Source: Pseudorhizobium tarimense (GTDB taxonomy: Bacteria; Pseudomonadota; Alphaproteobacteria; Rhizobiales; Rhizobiaceae). Taken from it: a stretch of DNA of 64,000 nt. Position 1 is the first letter of the stretch; every line of letters starts with the position of its first letter. A program made the translations under genes and the position numbers. The DNA lies in contig NZ_JALJRA010000002.1 in the NCBI RefSeq assembly GCF_022968135.1, positions 247,967-311,966 of the forward strand, written 5' to 3'. Shown here piece by piece: positions 52,553 through 62,373 of the stretch. Under the pieces are notes generated by a model. It did not search any database. It was not told the origin of the DNA and saw only the letters and a program-made list of their open reading frames with translations.

Positions 52553-53995
52553 GTGGCTGCGATTGCTCAAAGTCTCGAAGATGACGTGCTGCCGGGAGTT
52601 CCGGTGGCGGATCCGCTGGCGCTTCAGGCGTCTGTCGGCAAGCTTGCCCTCGAAGCCTCCGATCTTGGCCTTCATGTCGTCGATATTGCCGGCACCATAC
52701 AGGACACAGCTGCGCAGTCTTCCGAACACGCGGCCCTTCTCTCCCGTCTCACCCAAGCTGCAGAGGCCATCGCGGAAGCCAATGGTGAGATCGCACGCTC
52801 GCTCGGCGAGACCGACAAGCTGGCGGCAAGTGCCCGGCAGGTTCTGGGCGAGCAGTCACAGCAGCTAGACGGCTCCGTCGCTGCCATCGACCACATGGTG
52901 ACCGCGTCGCAGGAAATCGGCGAGGAGATCAAATCGTTCTCCACCGCTCTCGCCGATGTGGGGCGGCTGGCGGATGCAATCGGCACAATCGCGCGGCAGA
53001 CCAATCTTCTGGCGCTCAATGCCGCGATCGAAGCGGCACGAGCCGGCGATGCAGGCAAGGGGTTTGCCGTCGTGGCGGCCGAGGTGCGTGCCCTTTCGCT
53101 GCAGACCTCCCAGACAACCAGTTTGATCCAAAGCACGCTCGAAGCGCTTTCAAGCCGGATCGACCGCCTGATTGCCGCCGGCTATGGTGCGCGTGTTTCC
53201 GCCGAAGGGGTGAAGAGCACGGCAAAGGACGTCCAGGGTTCCTTCAAAGATGTCGAGGACGTCATGTCTCAGATCCTCGACAGCGCCTCCTCGCTTGCAT
53301 CCACCACCGAAGTCGTCGACCGCCAGTGCAGCGAGTTCGCAGGCTCGATTGCCACCGCGGCAAACGCTATCCTGAAGTCGAACGACAAGCTGCAGGACAC
53401 GTCTGTCCGTGTGGGAGAGGTGGTTGCGATCTCTGAACGCATCATCCAGGCCACCGCAAGTTCAGGTGCCGAAACGCCGGACACGCCTTACATCCGCGCG
53501 GCCATGGCCGTTGCCGCCGAGGTCTCTTCTGCGTTCGAAGCCGGGCTCAGGTCGGGACGCATCGACATGAACGCCCTGTTCGATCGGCAGTACCAGCCGA
53601 TCAAGGGTAGCGACCCCGTTCAGTACATGACGCGGTTCACCGAGTTCACCGATGCCGTCTTGCCCGCCATTCAGGAGAAGGCTGCGTCGAGTGACGAGCG
53701 GATTGCCTTCTGCGCCGCCGTTGACGAGAACGGTTACCTTCCCACGCATAATCGGAAGTTCTCGCAGCCCCAGCGCCCGGGCGACGTGGACTGGAATACT
53801 GCAAACTGCCGCAACCGGCGCATCTTCAAAGATCGGGTCGGGCTGTCGGCCGGGCGCAACGCTGAACCATTCCTTCTGCAGACCTATCGGCGTGACATGG
53901 GTGGCGGACAGTTCGTGCTGATGAAGGATATCTCCGCCCCCATCACCGTCAACGGCCGCCACTGGGGCGGGTTGAGACTGGCCATCCGCGTCTAG
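52553..53995 (+). CDS. Soluble methyl-accepting chemotaxis-like protein
   Basis: A 480-residue transducer without membrane segments. Residues about 20-310 are helical with the conserved signalling tip ([20 protein letters not shown], followed by [15 protein letters not shown]). Residues about 320-480 form a separate domain ending [20 protein letters not shown], seen at the end of some alphaproteobacterial transducers. It uses a GTG behind GGGGAGG. It should signal to CheA/CheW from the cytoplasm; the stimulus is unknown. Confidence 0.88.
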   Translation: MAAIAQSLEDDVLPGVPVADPLALQASVGKLALEASDLGLHVVDIAGTIQDTAAQSSEHAALLSRLTQAAEAIAEANGEIARSLGETDKLAASARQVLGEQSQQLDGSVAAIDHMVTASQEIGEEIKSFSTALADVGRLADAIGTIARQTNLLALNAAIEAARAGDAGKGFAVVAAEVRALSLQTSQTTSLIQSTLEALSSRIDRLIAAGYGARVSAEGVKSTAKDVQGSFKDVEDVMSQILDSASSLASTTEVVDRQCSEFAGSIATAANAILKSNDKLQDTSVRVGEVVAISERIIQATASSGAETPDTPYIRAAMAVAAEVSSAFEAGLRSGRIDMNALFDRQYQPIKGSDPVQYMTRFTEFTDAVLPAIQEKAASSDERIAFCAAVDENGYLPTHNRKFSQPQRPGDVDWNTANCRNRRIFKDRVGLSAGRNAEPFLLQTYRRDMGGGQFVLMKDISAPITVNGRHWGGLRLAIRV

Positions 53996-54068
53996 GATCT
54001 TGAGCCAACGAGCGGGTTGAAAGCGGCTTCAGATGGGACGATTCTCTCCAAGAAGGGAGGATCACCGC

Positions 54069-54625
54069 GTGGCCATGCACCGCTATTATGTATTCGGCAC
54101 GACGGCCGGCTTCTGCGCGATTGCCTGGAGCAATGGCGGCATCAGTCGTTTCCAGCTGCCGACGAAAAGTGCCGAGGCAACCGAACGTCTCATGTCGCGC
54201 CGCCTGCCTCAGGCCGCGCCAGGCGGTCAGACCCCCGAACTCAGCAGCGTCATCGAAGCCGTACGCCGATACTTCGGCGGCTTTCAGATCGAGTTCTCCG
54301 ATCTGGCCCTGGATACCGCCGATCAGGACGCGTTCTTCCGCGGGATCTATGCCCCACTTTGCCGGGTGGGCTGGGGCAAGACCACGACCTACGGCGATCT
54401 GGCGAAGCAGCTTGGGCCGGCCCGGAAGCGGCGCGGCGGGTCGGCCAAGCCATGGCCAACAATCCGATACCGCTGATCATCCCCTGCCACCGCGTGCTGG
54501 CCGCCGGCGGCAAGCTCGGCGGCTTCTCGGCCCCCGGCGGGTTGGACGCCAAGATGCGCATGCTGGAGTTGGAGGGTGTGCGGCTTGGCGCCGCCGATCC
54601 AGCACAACAGGCTTTTGCGTTCTAG
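54069..54625 (+). pseudogene. Methylated-DNA-protein cysteine methyltransferase, frameshifted
   Basis: The first frame reads [20 protein letters not shown] to [16 protein letters not shown]. After a shift near 54415 the second frame continues [20 protein letters not shown], with the catalytic PCHRV and then [20 protein letters not shown]. Together they make a complete Ogt/Ada C-terminal-type O6-alkylguanine repair enzyme, so one indel disables the gene. The start GTG at 54069 has GGGAGG before it. A sequencing error is possible, as both halves are otherwise well kept. Confidence 0.85.
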
Positions 54626-54677
54626 CTGCGGTAAAGGGGATAGGGAAGAAGAACCACCCTGAAGGCCCGATCAGGTC

Positions 54678-54977
54678 CTATAGTTCTCCTCGGAAACCCG
54701 CCAGCACATCGGCAACGAGCTCAGGTGTCTCTTCAGGTCACCAATGGCCCACCCCCTCCAGATGCTCCATTTTCGCGCCCGAATGCCGCGCTGCCCATTC
54801 GTGCTGTTCCAGGGTTCCGCTGGCCCGCCCGAAGTCATCGACGGCGATGAGCGCCAGGCCGGGGCGCTGTGCAGCCTTCGGAAGAAGCTGCCCCGCTTCT
54901 ACCATTGCCGGCTGACGTGCCGTCGTCGCCAGCATCCGCCTGCTCACGCGGCGGCTCGCAAGGCAATGAAAATCCAA
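54678..54977 (-). pseudogene. Alpha/beta hydrolase, C-terminal remnant with in-frame TGA
   Basis: The reverse strand encodes MLATTARQPAMVEAGQLLPK, PGLALIAVDDFGRASG and HLEGVGHW, then TGA (54738-54740), then PEETPELVADVLAGF and a final TAG at 54678. GHWW is the usual motif around the catalytic His, so a TGG became TGA. The N-terminal two thirds with the nucleophile are missing. Confidence 0.7.
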
Positions 54978-55000
54978 GCGATCATTATGAATCAGGCCCT

Positions 55001-55497
55001 ACCCTCGTCGCCAATGCCGGCGGCGGTGTCCATGCCCCTCTCGGGAAGATCACCGAGGCGGCCTATGACCAGCAGTTCGATACGAACGTCAAAGGCATCG
55101 TCTTCACCGTGCAAGGCGCCTTGCCGCTCATGCAGCCTGGTTCGTCCATTGTCATCGTCGGCTCGACCGCCTCTATCGATCCCGGCCCGACCATGAGCAT
55201 CTGTGGGGCCACCAAGGCGGCGGTGGGCAATCTCGTCCGTAGTTGGGTCAGCGATCTCAAGGGCAGCGGGATACGTATCAACATTGTCAGCCCAGGCCCG
55301 ACGAACACGCAATCGCTGCGGGATGCTTTTGGCGAGCATGCGGAAGAAGGCATGGCCTTCCTCAAGAACAATAGCCCGATCGGTCGCATCGGCGAGTAGG
55401 AGGAAATCGAGAGGTCGCCGCCTTCCTGGCAAGCGACGCAGCCAGCTACGTCAACGGCGTCGAATTGTTCGCCGATGGCGGCGCTTCACAGGCTTGA
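55001..55497 (+). pseudogene. Short-chain dehydrogenase remnant, 5' deleted, stop and frameshift
   Basis: The coding similarity begins abruptly at TLVANAGGGVHAPLGKITEA, without the cofactor-binding first 75-80 residues. It continues through GSTASIDPGPTMSICGATKA, where YxxxK would be expected but the Tyr has been replaced by Cys, to IGRIGE. A TAG follows at 55397, and the last part (VAAFLASDAASYVNGVELFA) is in another frame. The join at about 55000 with the opposite-strand hydrolase remnant looks like a deletion scar. Confidence 0.78.
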
Positions 55498-55511
55498 AAG
55501 GAACGACGATC

Positions 55512-55909
55512 ATGACTACCGATATCATCAATCACGTCGAGTTTCCCGTCACAGAGGTGGAGCGTGCGCGCCGATTTTACGAAGCGGTTCTGGCGCCGCT
55601 CGGGCTGACGCTCGTCATCAGCATCGATCCGGACCGCACGCCCCATGGCGCCGCGCGACACGGCTTCGGGAAGAATGGCTATCCAAGCCTATGGATTCAC
55701 CAAAAGAGCGGGGAGAGGCTCCCGATCCATCTCGCCTCCACCGCTGGTGACAGGGCAACAGTCGATGCGTTTCATGCCGCGGCACTTGCCAATGGCGGAA
55801 CCGACAATGGCGCCCCCGGAATCCGGAGCGCTATCATGACCACTATCACGCAGCCTATGTGCTCGATCCCGACGGCAACAATATCGAAGCCGTCTGCCAG
55901 AGGGCTTGA
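55512..55909 (+). pseudogene. VOC/glyoxalase-fold protein, frameshifted
   Basis: An ATG behind AAGGAACGACG begins MTTDIINHVEFPVTEVERAR, a typical VOC start, and runs to NGAPGIR. One base has been lost near 55825; the other frame carries the end ERYHDHYHAAYVLDPDGNNI and EAVCQRA. It sits directly after the SDR remnant, the same SDR-VOC order as in the intact operon at 57.3-58.5 kb. Confidence 0.8.
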
Positions 55910-55953
55910 AACATCGCCGGCAAGGCGATTGACCAGGCCCTCTGTGATCTCGG

Positions 55954-56943
55954 CTAAAGATCAATGATCCGTGTGTCGGCGATGGTTTCGGCAAAATCAT
56001 TGCCGAACAGCCCGGCAGGTGTCTGGAAACCGCATCGAACCTCACCGGCGAGGACACGCTGGGCTGCCTCCGCCGCGGCCATGGCAGTGAAAGTGTAACC
56101 GTTCACTGTGTCGAGCCGCGAGCGGACCACGGTTCCATCCGCGTCGGTGATTTCAACGTCCGCATGATAGCGGCTCGCTTCGCGTTCCTCAAAGCTGGGG
56201 CCGGCAGGGAGATCCTTGACATCTCCGGTCGGAAACGCGCCGGCTGAAACGTGAACAAAGGTTTCGATGTCGGACACGCCGGTCGCATGATGGATCGTGA
56301 CGAGGTCCGGTAGCGTCACGGGGAAGGACGATTGCGGCCCGCTTCCGAAATCAAAGTCACGCAGTTCGTCCGGGCTGCGCGTCACGAGTTCACCGTCAAC
56401 GAGATGAAGCGTCTCCGTCACGATAGTCTGGCTCGCGCTGGTGGCTGACCCCCTCGACATCGCACCTGCAACATGAAGCGCGATGCTTATCTTGCGGGGA
56501 TCCCTGACCCGTGCGACGGCATGACCGGCGAGACTGCCCAACATCGCGACGCTTCCACCGCTTCCCGGCAGAAGCATGACCCCGGCCGCGCGGGCCCGGG
56601 CATCGAGCGCCAGGGCCTCGCGGTAGGTATCGAGTTCCGCAGAGAAATCGAGATAGTGCGTGCCGGCACGGATCGCGGCAGACATCAGAGGCTCGGCCGT
56701 GTTTGCGAAGGGGCCAGCGGCGTTAAGCAGTACACGAATGCCGTCGAGGCCGGTCGCGACGGCATCTGGGTTGTCGAGTGAGAAGAGCCGGATACTTGCG
56801 CTGAGGGAGACCGCCATCGACGCAAGCGTCGTGCGGTCTTTCTCACGACCTGCAAGAACGAGGTTCAGTCCAGCGGAAGCGGCATGCTCCGCTGCCATGC
56901 CACCGGTATAACCGGCGGCTCCATAAATCATAAGCGTGTTCAT
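55954..56943 (-). CDS. Saccharopine-dehydrogenase-like NAD(P)-binding protein
   Basis: A 329-residue protein. The Rossmann motif is IYGAAGYTGGMAAEHA, followed by LLNAAGPFANTAEPLMSAAI and HYLDFSAELDTY, as in saccharopine-dehydrogenase/trans-acting enoyl-reductase-like proteins. It is not expected to make lysine; relatives reduce small ketones or enoyl groups. It is the last of four tightly packed genes (gaps of 11, 4 and 21 bases). Confidence 0.85.
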   Translation of the reverse strand: MNTLMIYGAAGYTGGMAAEHAASAGLNLVLAGREKDRTTLASMAVSLSASIRLFSLDNPDAVATGLDGIRVLLNAAGPFANTAEPLMSAAIRAGTHYLDFSAELDTYREALALDARARAAGVMLLPGSGGSVAMLGSLAGHAVARVRDPRKISIALHVAGAMSRGSATSASQTIVTETLHLVDGELVTRSPDELRDFDFGSGPQSSFPVTLPDLVTIHHATGVSDIETFVHVSAGAFPTGDVKDLPAGPSFEEREASRYHADVEITDADGTVVRSRLDTVNGYTFTAMAAAEAAQRVLAGEVRCGFQTPAGLFGNDFAETIADTRIIDL

Positions 56944-56964
56944 AGAAGATCTTCTTTTCTGTAA

Positions 56965-57306
56965 TTACTCGAGGTCGGCGTCGATGCGCGTGATCAGCCC
57001 GTCGTCATTGACCGTGATATCGAGCAGGCCGATCTCGTGGCCGAAGTCTCCGGTGAAATCGACCCGTACGCGGCCTTGTGTTTCGTTGATGGTCTCGATT
57101 GAGAGACAGCGGGTGACCGTGTGATAGCCGATGAAATACCGCTCGACGTAATCGCGGATGCCCGCGTGACCCTCGAAACGATGACCCGTCGATGGATCGT
57201 CGATCACCGCGTCCGGCGTGAACATTGCTGAAGCAGCATCCACATCGAAGGCATTGGTGGCGGCAATCAGCGCATCCGCGACGGTGCGCAAGGTGGTCGC
57301 GCTCAT
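56965..57306 (-). CDS. SnoaL/NTF2-like protein
   Basis: A 113-residue cone-shaped alpha+beta barrel protein of the SnoaL-like/NTF2 type (ALIAATNAFDVDAASAMFTP; DDPSTGHRFEGHAGIRDYVE). Members act as isomerases, cyclases or small-ligand binders. The ATG at 57306 has GGGAG inside the end of the VOC gene, so translation is coupled. It is the third gene of the four-gene operon. Confidence 0.85.
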   Translation of the reverse strand: MSATTLRTVADALIAATNAFDVDAASAMFTPDAVIDDPSTGHRFEGHAGIRDYVERYFIGYHTVTRCLSIETINETQGRVRVDFTGDFGHEIGLLDITVNDDGLITRIDADLE

Positions 57307-57310
57307 GGCA

Positions 57311-57712
57311 TCAGCTCCCATGCTGCCAGCTCTTGAAAACGAATTCGAGGCTGTAGCCGTCCAGGTCCCTGACTTGCGCCGCATAATAGCGCGGATCGTA
57401 GTGAAGCTGCGGACCCGGGGCGTGGATCTCGGTGGCGCCGGCCGCCAAGGCCTCGGCATGGGCGGCGTTCACCATGGTTTCGGAATGGGCAACAAAGCCG
57501 ACATGCACGGCGCCGGGCGCAGCCGCACCTTGCCTCAGCCAGAAGAACATCCGCCCGTTCGCACCGAAGCCTTTGAGATCGGGATGACCTTGCGGGCCGT
57601 CCTCGCCGTCGTAATCGAGGCGAGCGGTGATCCCAAGGAGCGGCAGCACCTTCTCGTAAAAGGCCACAGAGCGTGCGGTGTCGCTCACGGTCAGGAAGAT
57701 ATGGTCGAGCAT
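57311..57712 (-). CDS. VOC/glyoxalase-fold protein
   Basis: A 133-residue VOC protein, likely a metal-dependent dimer. It starts MLDHIFLTVSDTARSVAFYE with His4 as the first metal ligand; GAVHVGFVAHS and DGYSLEFVFKSW supply the others (His and Glu). Such proteins act as glyoxalases, dioxygenases or resistance binders. Second gene of the operon, 11 bases after the SDR gene. A decayed relative lies at 55.5 kb. Confidence 0.88.
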   Translation of the reverse strand: MLDHIFLTVSDTARSVAFYEKVLPLLGITARLDYDGEDGPQGHPDLKGFGANGRMFFWLRQGAAAPGAVHVGFVAHSETMVNAAHAEALAAGATEIHAPGPQLHYDPRYYAAQVRDLDGYSLEFVFKSWQHGS

Positions 57713-57723
57713 GTTCGGTCTCC

Positions 57724-58467
57724 TCAGATGATGTAGCCGCCGGCGACTTCGATGTTCTGGGCGTTGATCCAGCGGTTGTCGTTCGACAGAAGGCTGGCAA
57801 CCATGCGGCCGACATCGTCCGGTTCGCCGACGCGCCCAAGCGCCGTCTGCCCGGCGAGCATCGCTTCGAATTCTTGCGTGAGGCCTCCGCCGAGTTCGGT
57901 TCGGATCGCTCCCGGAGCAATCGAGTTGGCGCGGATGCGGCGCTCGCCAAACTCCTTGGCCATGTATCGGGTCAGGACTTCGAGCCCGCCCTTGAAGGAA
58001 GCATAGGGTGCCACGCCCGCAGTAGCGACACGACTCGTTGCGCTCGTCACATTCACGATGTGACCGCCATCGGCCATCAAGGGAAGCAGAACCTGCGTGA
58101 GGAAGAACGGCCCTTTGAGATGCACGCGGAACAGGCCGTCGAACTCGTCTTCGGTCACGGTCGTGATGGGATTGTAGAGCCCGTATCCCGCATTGTTGAC
58201 GAGGAAGTCGAAGGTCTTGACGGCCCAGCCCTTTTCCAGTGCTTCGCCCACTGTGTCGCGAAACGCCGGCAAACTCGCACTATCGCTGACATCAAGCTCG
58301 AGAGCGATGGCCTTGCCGCCGTCAGCCTCGATCGTGCCGACAACCGTCTCGGCAGATTGTCTATTGCTGTTGTAGGTGATGATGACGTCCATGCCGCGTC
58401 TGGCGCATTGGGTTGCGATGCTGGCGCCGAGGCCGCGGCTTCCGCCGGTGATGATGACGATACTCAT
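57724..58467 (-). CDS. Short-chain dehydrogenase/reductase
   Basis: A 247-residue classical SDR close in design to the one at 17.8 kb (TGGSRGLG, LVNNAGYG, end RWINAQNIEVAGGYII). One striking point: at the catalytic position the sequence reads VAPYASFKGGLEVL, so Tyr and Lys are kept (YASFK). It is the first gene of a four-gene operon and is divergent from the AraC gene, with 130 bases between. The substrate is unknown. Confidence 0.92.
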   Translation of the reverse strand: MSIVIITGGSRGLGASIATQCARRGMDVIITYNSNRQSAETVVGTIEADGGKAIALELDVSDSASLPAFRDTVGEALEKGWAVKTFDFLVNNAGYGLYNPITTVTEDEFDGLFRVHLKGPFFLTQVLLPLMADGGHIVNVTSATSRVATAGVAPYASFKGGLEVLTRYMAKEFGERRIRANSIAPGAIRTELGGGLTQEFEAMLAGQTALGRVGEPDDVGRMVASLLSNDNRWINAQNIEVAGGYII

Positions 58468-58597
58468 TGGTGCTCCTTCGATTGGATGACCAAGTGATAG
58501 TCGCGCGCCGCACCTCCCGCTCTCACGATCCTCTTCGAATCTTGCCTATTTCTGCTTTTCCGTTGAATCCGCGCCGTCCGTGTGAAACAACAACTTC

Positions 58598-59470
58598 ATG
58601 GACACACAGCTTAAGGAACTCAGGCAATTGGCGTCGCGGGCGGAGAACCGTCGCACGGAGACAGGCATTCCGCGCGTCGCCATGGTTCAGGGCGAAATCC
58701 CGGAGCATCAGCTTTCCGCTGTCTACGAGCCCATGGTCAACCTGATCCTCACCGGATCGAAGACCATGACGGTCGGCGATCGCGCGTTTCGCTATGATCC
58801 TGCGACCTATTTCGTCATGTCGGTCGATCTGCCGGCGGTCGGTTCTGTGCATCCGTCTGAGGATGGCGAACCCTATCTCGCCATCAGCCTGACACTCGAG
58901 CCCGCGATCGTTGCAAACCTGCTGGCGGATCTGCCTAAACCTGCCGGAGGCCAACTCTACAGTCCCGGATTCTCTGTCGCGCCCGTGATGCCCGAACTGC
59001 TTGATACCTGGCTGCGCATGCTGCGCCTGATCGAGCGGCCGGACGAGATCGCCGCCCTGGCGCCGGCTTATGAGCGCGAAATCCTCTTCCGGGTGCTGCA
59101 GGGTCCTCTCGGCTGGATGCTGCGCGATATCGCCACCCCCGATACCGCGCTTTCACGGATCGGCATCGCAATTCGATGGATCAGGGAAAACTTCGCCAAG
59201 CCGTTGCGTGTCGAGGCATTGGCAGAGATGGCGGCGCTCAGTGTCTCCGCCTTCCACCGTCACTTCAAGGCTGTGACAGCACTCAGTCCCCTGCAGTACC
59301 AGAAACATGTGCGCTTGTTGCATGCGCGCTCCCGCCTCATCGCAGGAGAGGGCAACGCCACATCGATTGCCTTCGGCGTCGGTTACGAAAGCCCGACGCA
59401 GTTCAGCCGGGAATACGCCCGGCAGTTCGGCTTGCCGCCTTCTAGGGACGCGGCGAGGCTTCGAGCTTGA
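58598..59470 (+). CDS. AraC-family regulator (AraC_N type)
   Basis: A 290-residue paralogue of the regulator at 18.9 kb. The AraC_N domain carries PRVAMVQGEIPEHQLSAVYE and PMVNLILTGSKTMTVG; the C-terminal helix-turn-helix pair has VEALAEMAALSVSAFHRHF and SIAFGVGYESPTQFSREYAR. No Shine-Dalgarno sequence precedes the ATG. It is placed to control the divergent SDR-VOC-SnoaL-dehydrogenase operon. Confidence 0.9.
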   Translation: MDTQLKELRQLASRAENRRTETGIPRVAMVQGEIPEHQLSAVYEPMVNLILTGSKTMTVGDRAFRYDPATYFVMSVDLPAVGSVHPSEDGEPYLAISLTLEPAIVANLLADLPKPAGGQLYSPGFSVAPVMPELLDTWLRMLRLIERPDEIAALAPAYEREILFRVLQGPLGWMLRDIATPDTALSRIGIAIRWIRENFAKPLRVEALAEMAALSVSAFHRHFKAVTALSPLQYQKHVRLLHARSRLIAGEGNATSIAFGVGYESPTQFSREYARQFGLPPSRDAARLRA

Positions 59471-59786
59471 CTTGCCTCGCCGCTCCCCGCCGATTGCCGT
59501 CGAATCTACGACCCGTCACTCCCACTCTAATATTTATTTCTGCCCTAAGAATCTGACAAAGTTAGAGAAAAAAAGAACTAAGCCGGGAATATGCCGTCAA
59601 AGGTAGAGTCAAAAACATAGCCTTTTGATTATGCTGGCTTTTCAAGAGCGGACCTAACTGAAAAAATTATGTGAATTATCGACATCTATCGGCCGCTTCG
59701 TAGTAAGGCATAGATCACAAACGTCGGATCTGACGCCCGGACAAAGTACCGTCAAAACCGGCAAAATCGATACGCCCACCTCGATC
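59471..59786. other. AT-rich intergenic stretch without a gene
   Basis: Clearly richer in A and T than the rest of the window (for example TAATATTTATTT and GAAAAAAAGAAC-like runs). No open frame with a ribosome site is seen on either strand. It may mark an insertion boundary or foreign DNA; the following response-regulator remnant is cut off next to it. Confidence 0.6.
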
Positions 59787-59924
59787 TCAGAGTGCCGGCA
59801 TCAAGCATATTGCATGGACGAGAGAGGTTGAGAGGGTGAAGTTCCTCGGGAAGAGCGTTACATCAACCAGAATTGCCACAAACTTCCGGTTTTCAACAAT
59901 CAGCACTTTTGGCCGGGCTGCATC
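59787..59924 (-). pseudogene. Response-regulator N-terminal fragment
   Basis: The reverse strand reads ARPKVLIVENRKFVAILVDV, close to the usual start of receiver domains (VLIVEDE...), overlapping the end of the histidine kinase gene in another frame. After about 24 residues the similarity ends (TLFPRNFTLSTSLVH) where the AT-rich stretch begins. It looks like the cut-off remainder of a receiver gene cotranscribed with the kinase. Confidence 0.5.
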
Positions 59925-62235
59925 TTGATGAGTGCTCTCTCGTTGAAGTCGTAGGTCCATCGTTCGGTGCCGCCGCGCAGCTATGATCCTGCAATCGGAA
60001 CGCAATGTCGCAGGTTAGCCCATCAACGGCATAATTCACTGTTACATCTCCGTTTAGCTCCCGCGCAAGCCCCACTTCCAGCAGTCGCGATCCGAAACCG
60101 CGGCGACTTGGCTTGCTTACCGGGGGGCCGTCCTTCTCTTGCCATTTCAACCGTAACCTCAGAGGCCTCCCTCTGTCAGGAAGCAGCTCCCACACCAGTG
60201 AAACAGTCCCCTTATCCAGCGACAGGGCGCCGTGTTTGAGCGCATTGGTCGCTAGTTCGTGCAAAGCCATAGACAAGGAAAGTGCCTCTCGTGGCGTCAG
60301 CCGAACCTCAGGACCATCTGTCGTTATGCGAGTCCCGGCTGCCTGGAACGCTGAAGTCGCTTCATCAATGATGTCATGTAACCTGGCGCTCTCCCAAGTC
60401 TCTTTGGTCAGCACATCGTGCGCTCGAGACAACATGATAAGCCGGCCTTCGATGCTGCTTCGCGCTTCTGCGGGATCTGCCTCGTTCCGCAAGCTTTGAG
60501 TGACGATGGACTGGACCGTCGCCAGTGTGTTTTTTACTCGGTGGTTCAGTTCATCAATCAGAATGCGTTGCTGCTGCTGCGATCGCTTCTCGGCGCTGAT
60601 GTCGCGTACTTCGATAATGGTTCCTACTGTCTTGCTCTCGGCATCCTGTATGGGACTGGCTGTAAACGCGACCGGATAAAACGTGCCATCCTTGCGGATA
60701 AAAATGTCTTCTCCGATAGTCTGGTGGCGTTCCGGAAAGGCTCGGTCTATTGGGCAGTCCTCGATCGGGTAGGGAGATCCATCCGGACGAGTGTGATGAA
60801 TAAGGCTGTGAAGCGTACGACCTTCAGCTTCAGCTAGGCTGAATCCGGTTAGCTTCTCGGCCGCAGCGTTCATGTAAACGCATTCCTGCTGATCATTCAT
60901 AAGAAAAACCGACACAGAAGCGTTATCCAGTACAGCATTTAAACGCCGCTGAGTTTCGTGAAGTGCGACCTCGCTATGCTTGATCGAAGTGATGTCCCGC
61001 GAAACTGAGAGAAGCCTTTCAACCTCTCCATAACGACCGTGAATTGGTGTGACCACGACGTCCCACCAACGCGGCGTACCCTTCATTGTAAGTGTAGGGC
61101 CCTGAAACCTTGCGGTCCCACCGGCGAGAGCAGTCTCGACAGCTAGTTTTGCGTCGAGGTGCTGAGGACCTGACCAAAAGTCCCGCCAATCACAACTCTT
61201 AATGGCGCCGAAATCGTCGACCTCCATCACCTTCATTCCGCCTTCGCTCATGAACTGAAGCTGAGCTTTGGTGTCGAGAACTTTAATGCAGTCGGTGGAG
61301 CTTTCCAGGATACGTCGCGTGAATTCTTCGCTTGAGCGGAGGGCTTCCTCGGTTCGAATGTTCTCAGTCACATCGAACCCCTCTACGAATATGCCCGTAA
61401 CCAATCCCGCCTTGTCTTTCACCGGCTGATAAACGAAATTGAGGTAGAGTTGCTCAGGTTCATTGCCATGGGGCAAATTCAGCTGAACTGGAACGGCTCG
61501 TCCGACGTAGGGAGTACCTGTCCGAAAAACTTCATCAAGCAGTTCGTAGAAGCCTTGGCCTGCTAGATCAGGAAGAGCATCTCGCACCGTTTTACCGATG
61601 ATGTCTCTTTGCCCGATCAGTCGAGTATAAGCCTCGTTGGCGAGTTCGAAGATATGATTCGGGCCGCGCAGCATAGCCATGATTCCGGGTGCCTGCTGAA
61701 AAAGCTGGCGCAGACGCTCCCTTTCCCCACGACCTTGCTGTTCCGCTAGAACTTTGCCGGTTGTTTCTGTAACGGCGCAGAACAGCCCGTTCACTTCACC
61801 AGCATCACCTTTTATTGGTGTATAGGAGAAGCTGAACCACGCCTCTTCCTCAAAGCCGTTGCGCTGCATGGGGATGCATAGATCCTCCACCCACACAGCT
61901 TCCCCTTCCAACACACGCTCAACAAGCGGCCTTATCTGTCTCCAGATGTCCGACCAGACCTGATAAAAAGGCTGCCCAAGTGCGTGTGGGTGTTTTTTGC
62001 CGAGAATCTCGGTGTAGGCGTCGTTGTAGAGAAATGCGAGCTCCGATCCCCAAGCAAGAAACATCGGTTGTTTGGAGGCGAGCATCAGATCCGAGTACAG
62101 GCGAAGCGATGTCGGCCAGCCATCAACAGCACCAAGCGCTGAGTTGCTCCAATCATGGACCCTGATAAGCGACGACATCTCGCTCATGCCAATCTCAGAC
62201 AACGGAGCAAATCTCTCAGTGGCAAACTTGAGCAA
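59893..62235 (-). CDS. Multi-PAS HWE-family sensor histidine kinase
   Basis: A 780-residue cytoplasmic kinase with four PAS modules: about 25-160 (SALGAVDGWPTSLRLYSDLM), 175-300, 305-430 and 435-560. The kinase core has His near 563 in DELNHRVKNTLATVQSIV, N-box HELATNALKHGAL, the HWE-type Trp-Glu in SLVWELLP, and GFGSRLLE. Several PAS modules resemble those of bacteriophytochrome-like and blue-light kinases, but no chromophore Cys (NCRFL-type) is visible. The final 20 residues (TSTREHSSRCSPAKSADC) look altered next to the receiver remnant. Confidence 0.9.
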   Translation of the reverse strand: MLKFATERFAPLSEIGMSEMSSLIRVHDWSNSALGAVDGWPTSLRLYSDLMLASKQPMFLAWGSELAFLYNDAYTEILGKKHPHALGQPFYQVWSDIWRQIRPLVERVLEGEAVWVEDLCIPMQRNGFEEEAWFSFSYTPIKGDAGEVNGLFCAVTETTGKVLAEQQGRGERERLRQLFQQAPGIMAMLRGPNHIFELANEAYTRLIGQRDIIGKTVRDALPDLAGQGFYELLDEVFRTGTPYVGRAVPVQLNLPHGNEPEQLYLNFVYQPVKDKAGLVTGIFVEGFDVTENIRTEEALRSSEEFTRRILESSTDCIKVLDTKAQLQFMSEGGMKVMEVDDFGAIKSCDWRDFWSGPQHLDAKLAVETALAGGTARFQGPTLTMKGTPRWWDVVVTPIHGRYGEVERLLSVSRDITSIKHSEVALHETQRRLNAVLDNASVSVFLMNDQQECVYMNAAAEKLTGFSLAEAEGRTLHSLIHHTRPDGSPYPIEDCPIDRAFPERHQTIGEDIFIRKDGTFYPVAFTASPIQDAESKTVGTIIEVRDISAEKRSQQQQRILIDELNHRVKNTLATVQSIVTQSLRNEADPAEARSSIEGRLIMLSRAHDVLTKETWESARLHDIIDEATSAFQAAGTRITTDGPEVRLTPREALSLSMALHELATNALKHGALSLDKGTVSLVWELLPDRGRPLRLRLKWQEKDGPPVSKPSRRGFGSRLLEVGLARELNGDVTVNYAVDGLTCDIAFRLQDHSCAAAPNDGPTTSTREHSSRCSPAKSADC

Positions 62236-62373
62236 TGCAATTATCCTAGATGGGGTGGGCTATACGAGGCAGCCTCGCAGAGGCGGGACAGCACGTAACT
62301 CTCTCTGCCACCGATTGGTTCCCCCGGTTCTGTCACACCATGCACGGATTGCACCGCCACGTGGAGCCTAGAG

